Origin: an uncultured Chlorobiaceae bacterium
Lineage (GTDB): Bacteria > Bacteroidota > Chlorobiia > Chlorobiales > Chlorobiaceae
Length of the DNA: 8,131 bases
Assembly: GCA_903838095.1 (NCBI GenBank)
Contig: CAILXE010000509.1
Span: forward strand, 1 to 8,131
Direction of reading: 5' to 3'
Shown: positions 7,205-8,131 of the stretch, piece after piece
How positions within the stretch are numbered: position 1 is the first letter of the stretch
How the letters are laid out: every line of letters starts with the position of its first letter
Program-made: the position numbers and the translations under genes
The notes under the pieces: generated by a model
The model's input: only the letters and a program-made list of their open reading frames with translations
Databases searched by the model: none
Told to the model about the DNA's origin: nothing

Positions 7205-8131
7205 ACGAAAGCCGTCTTCCCTTTTTTATATCTTTTGTGGTCCTCGCCTTCATTAACTCAGAAAATGTCGTACGAAAACTAAGCTGCAGCCCCTGAACGT
7301 TATGAACAATAGGATGTGCCAATTCAACTAAAGAACCCGGGTTCAAATTGTATTGTTTATGTTCCTTTTCCCAATCGTTATGACTGCGTTCCGCGCAATG
7401 ATCCACTAGCCGTTGCCTAACCTCTTTAGGGAGACCATCGAGCATTGAACCTCTTGGAACAAACTGAGTTGATTCAACTTTAGCAATGTGCGTGATCATG
7501 CTTTTATGCGGACCTCCCGTGAGGTGTGTCCTTAAGAAAGCAACATATTGCGAATCTGATGCCCCGCGCCGTTGCACAGCGATATTTCTAATTTGAGTTA
7601 ATTCCCAAAAAACCTCATTAGTGAAAACAACGAGGACCTCCTCAAGTTCCTTGATCTTCCTGTCGTCGATAACTCGTTTATTACGCATAGAATCCCCCAA
7701 ATAATCTTGAAATAGCCTAGAAATTTCAGTCTTGGGCCCAGCCTCTGCTAAAGAAATAAGATCTTCCCATGCCAGAACCCGAAGGACTCCTTTTGGACAA
7801 TGCAACAACCCCTCAAGCTTCGAAAGATCTTCTTTCGACAGGGCCCGAGGCGTAATTACGACTAATCGCTGACCTTCTGAATAAAAATCAATGTTCTCCT
7901 CTAATATAGCCACATATTTACTGAGTTGTTTGGCCAGAACATCAACCTTGGTAGAAACCACCTTGGATTCACACAAAATCAGCCACCGATCCTGGGCCGC
8001 AAGCTGAAGATCAATACGGCTCGCATGTTTGGCATATTCAACCTGCGTCTCGATATCAATCTTCCTCAAGACCCCGTGATCGACCTTCACATCTATCTTC
8101 GCAAGGAACCTATCCAACAACTTTGAATAAT
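7203..8131 (-). CDS. PD-(D/E)XK nuclease-like protein, 5' end off window
   Basis: The frame is still open at the right edge. The first possible start inside the window is a TTG at 8118-8120 with no ribosome binding site, and codons upstream of it (Y-S-K) read on, so the true start is almost certainly outside. The visible 309 residues begin with a nuclease-like core: a helix with Glu in KIDIETQVEY, then SRIDLQL (Asp at 8010-8012), then WLILCESK (Glu at 7968-7970, Lys at 7962-7964) and a following QLSKY helix. This layout (E...D...ExK...QLxxY) resembles the PDDEXK_4-like nucleases, though I cannot fix the family. The C-terminal half (about the last 150 residues) is not recognised; it ends in a basic KKGRRLS. 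It precedes the WYL regulator by nine bases and is probably in the same transcript. DNA cleavage is inferred from the motif only. Confidence 0.78.
   Translation of the reverse strand, partial: YSKLLDRFLAKIDVKVDHGVLRKIDIETQVEYAKHASRIDLQLAAQDRWLILCESKVVSTKVDVLAKQLSKYVAILEENIDFYSEGQRLVVITPRALSKEDLSKLEGLLHCPKGVLRVLAWEDLISLAEAGPKTEISRLFQDYLGDSMRNKRVIDDRKIKELEEVLVVFTNEVFWELTQIRNIAVQRRGASDSQYVAFLRTHLTGGPHKSMITHIAKVESTQFVPRGSMLDGLPKEVRQRLVDHCAERSHNDWEKEHKQYNLNPGSLVELAHPIVHNVQGLQLSFRTTFSELMKARTTKDIKKGRRLS

Noticed and set aside
708..8126. Plus-strand open frames of 63 to 148 codons scattered over the window (for example 1213-1584, 1645-1965, 2160-2606, 5742-6026)
   Set aside because: Each lies antisense to a well-supported minus-strand gene, shows no recognisable motif and has low-complexity or atypical composition. 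They are shadows of the coding frames.
1..8131. CRISPR arrays, insertion-sequence ends, tRNA genes, attachment sites
   Set aside because: No regularly spaced direct repeats, transposase motifs, cloverleaf-like segments or flanking duplications were found by eye on either strand.

Overview
The window looks like a bacterial accessory ('defence island' type) locus. All supported genes lie on the minus strand, so it reads from right (8131) to left (1). Base composition is moderate, somewhat AT-leaning, with ordinary Shine-Dalgarno sites (AAGGAG, GAAAGG, AAAGGTGG). No ribosomal, housekeeping or taxon-diagnostic gene is present, so I cannot name the organism beyond 'bacterium'. No tRNA, rRNA, insertion sequence, CRISPR array or convincing terminator was seen.

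Order of transcription: (1) a PD-(D/E)XK nuclease-like protein whose 5' end is off the right edge (7203-8131); (2) after 9 bp, a helix-turn-helix/WYL/WCX transcriptional regulator (6204-7193); (3) a 90-bp gap, then a 1369-residue protein with a sacsin-type GHKL ATPase domain at its N terminus and a DUF3883 PD-(D/E)XK-like domain at its C terminus (2004-6113); (4) a possible 24-codon micro-ORF whose stop overlaps the next start (1923-1997); (5) a HEPN-fold protein with a complete R-N-H-x-x-H motif (1246-1923); (6) an 8-bp-overlapping, very acidic 50-residue zinc-ribbon protein (1101-1253); (7) a possible basic 43-residue ORF in the otherwise unexplained spacer (1016-1147); (8) an unrecognised 245-residue alpha/beta protein (278-1015); (9) after 1 bp, another PD-(D/E)XK-like protein that runs off the left edge (1-276).

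Working model (inference): the GHKL-DUF3883 protein is the core sensor/effector, an ATP-driven conformational switch attached to a nuclease-like domain. The HEPN protein (RNase candidate) with its zinc-ribbon partner, and the two small PD-(D/E)XK proteins, would be accessory effectors or modulators. The WYL protein would control expression. Three separate PD-(D/E)XK-like signatures plus a HEPN motif in 8 kb, arranged as tightly packed co-directional genes, fit an anti-phage or other conflict system. I do not recognise this exact gene set as a named system, but I could not search for it.
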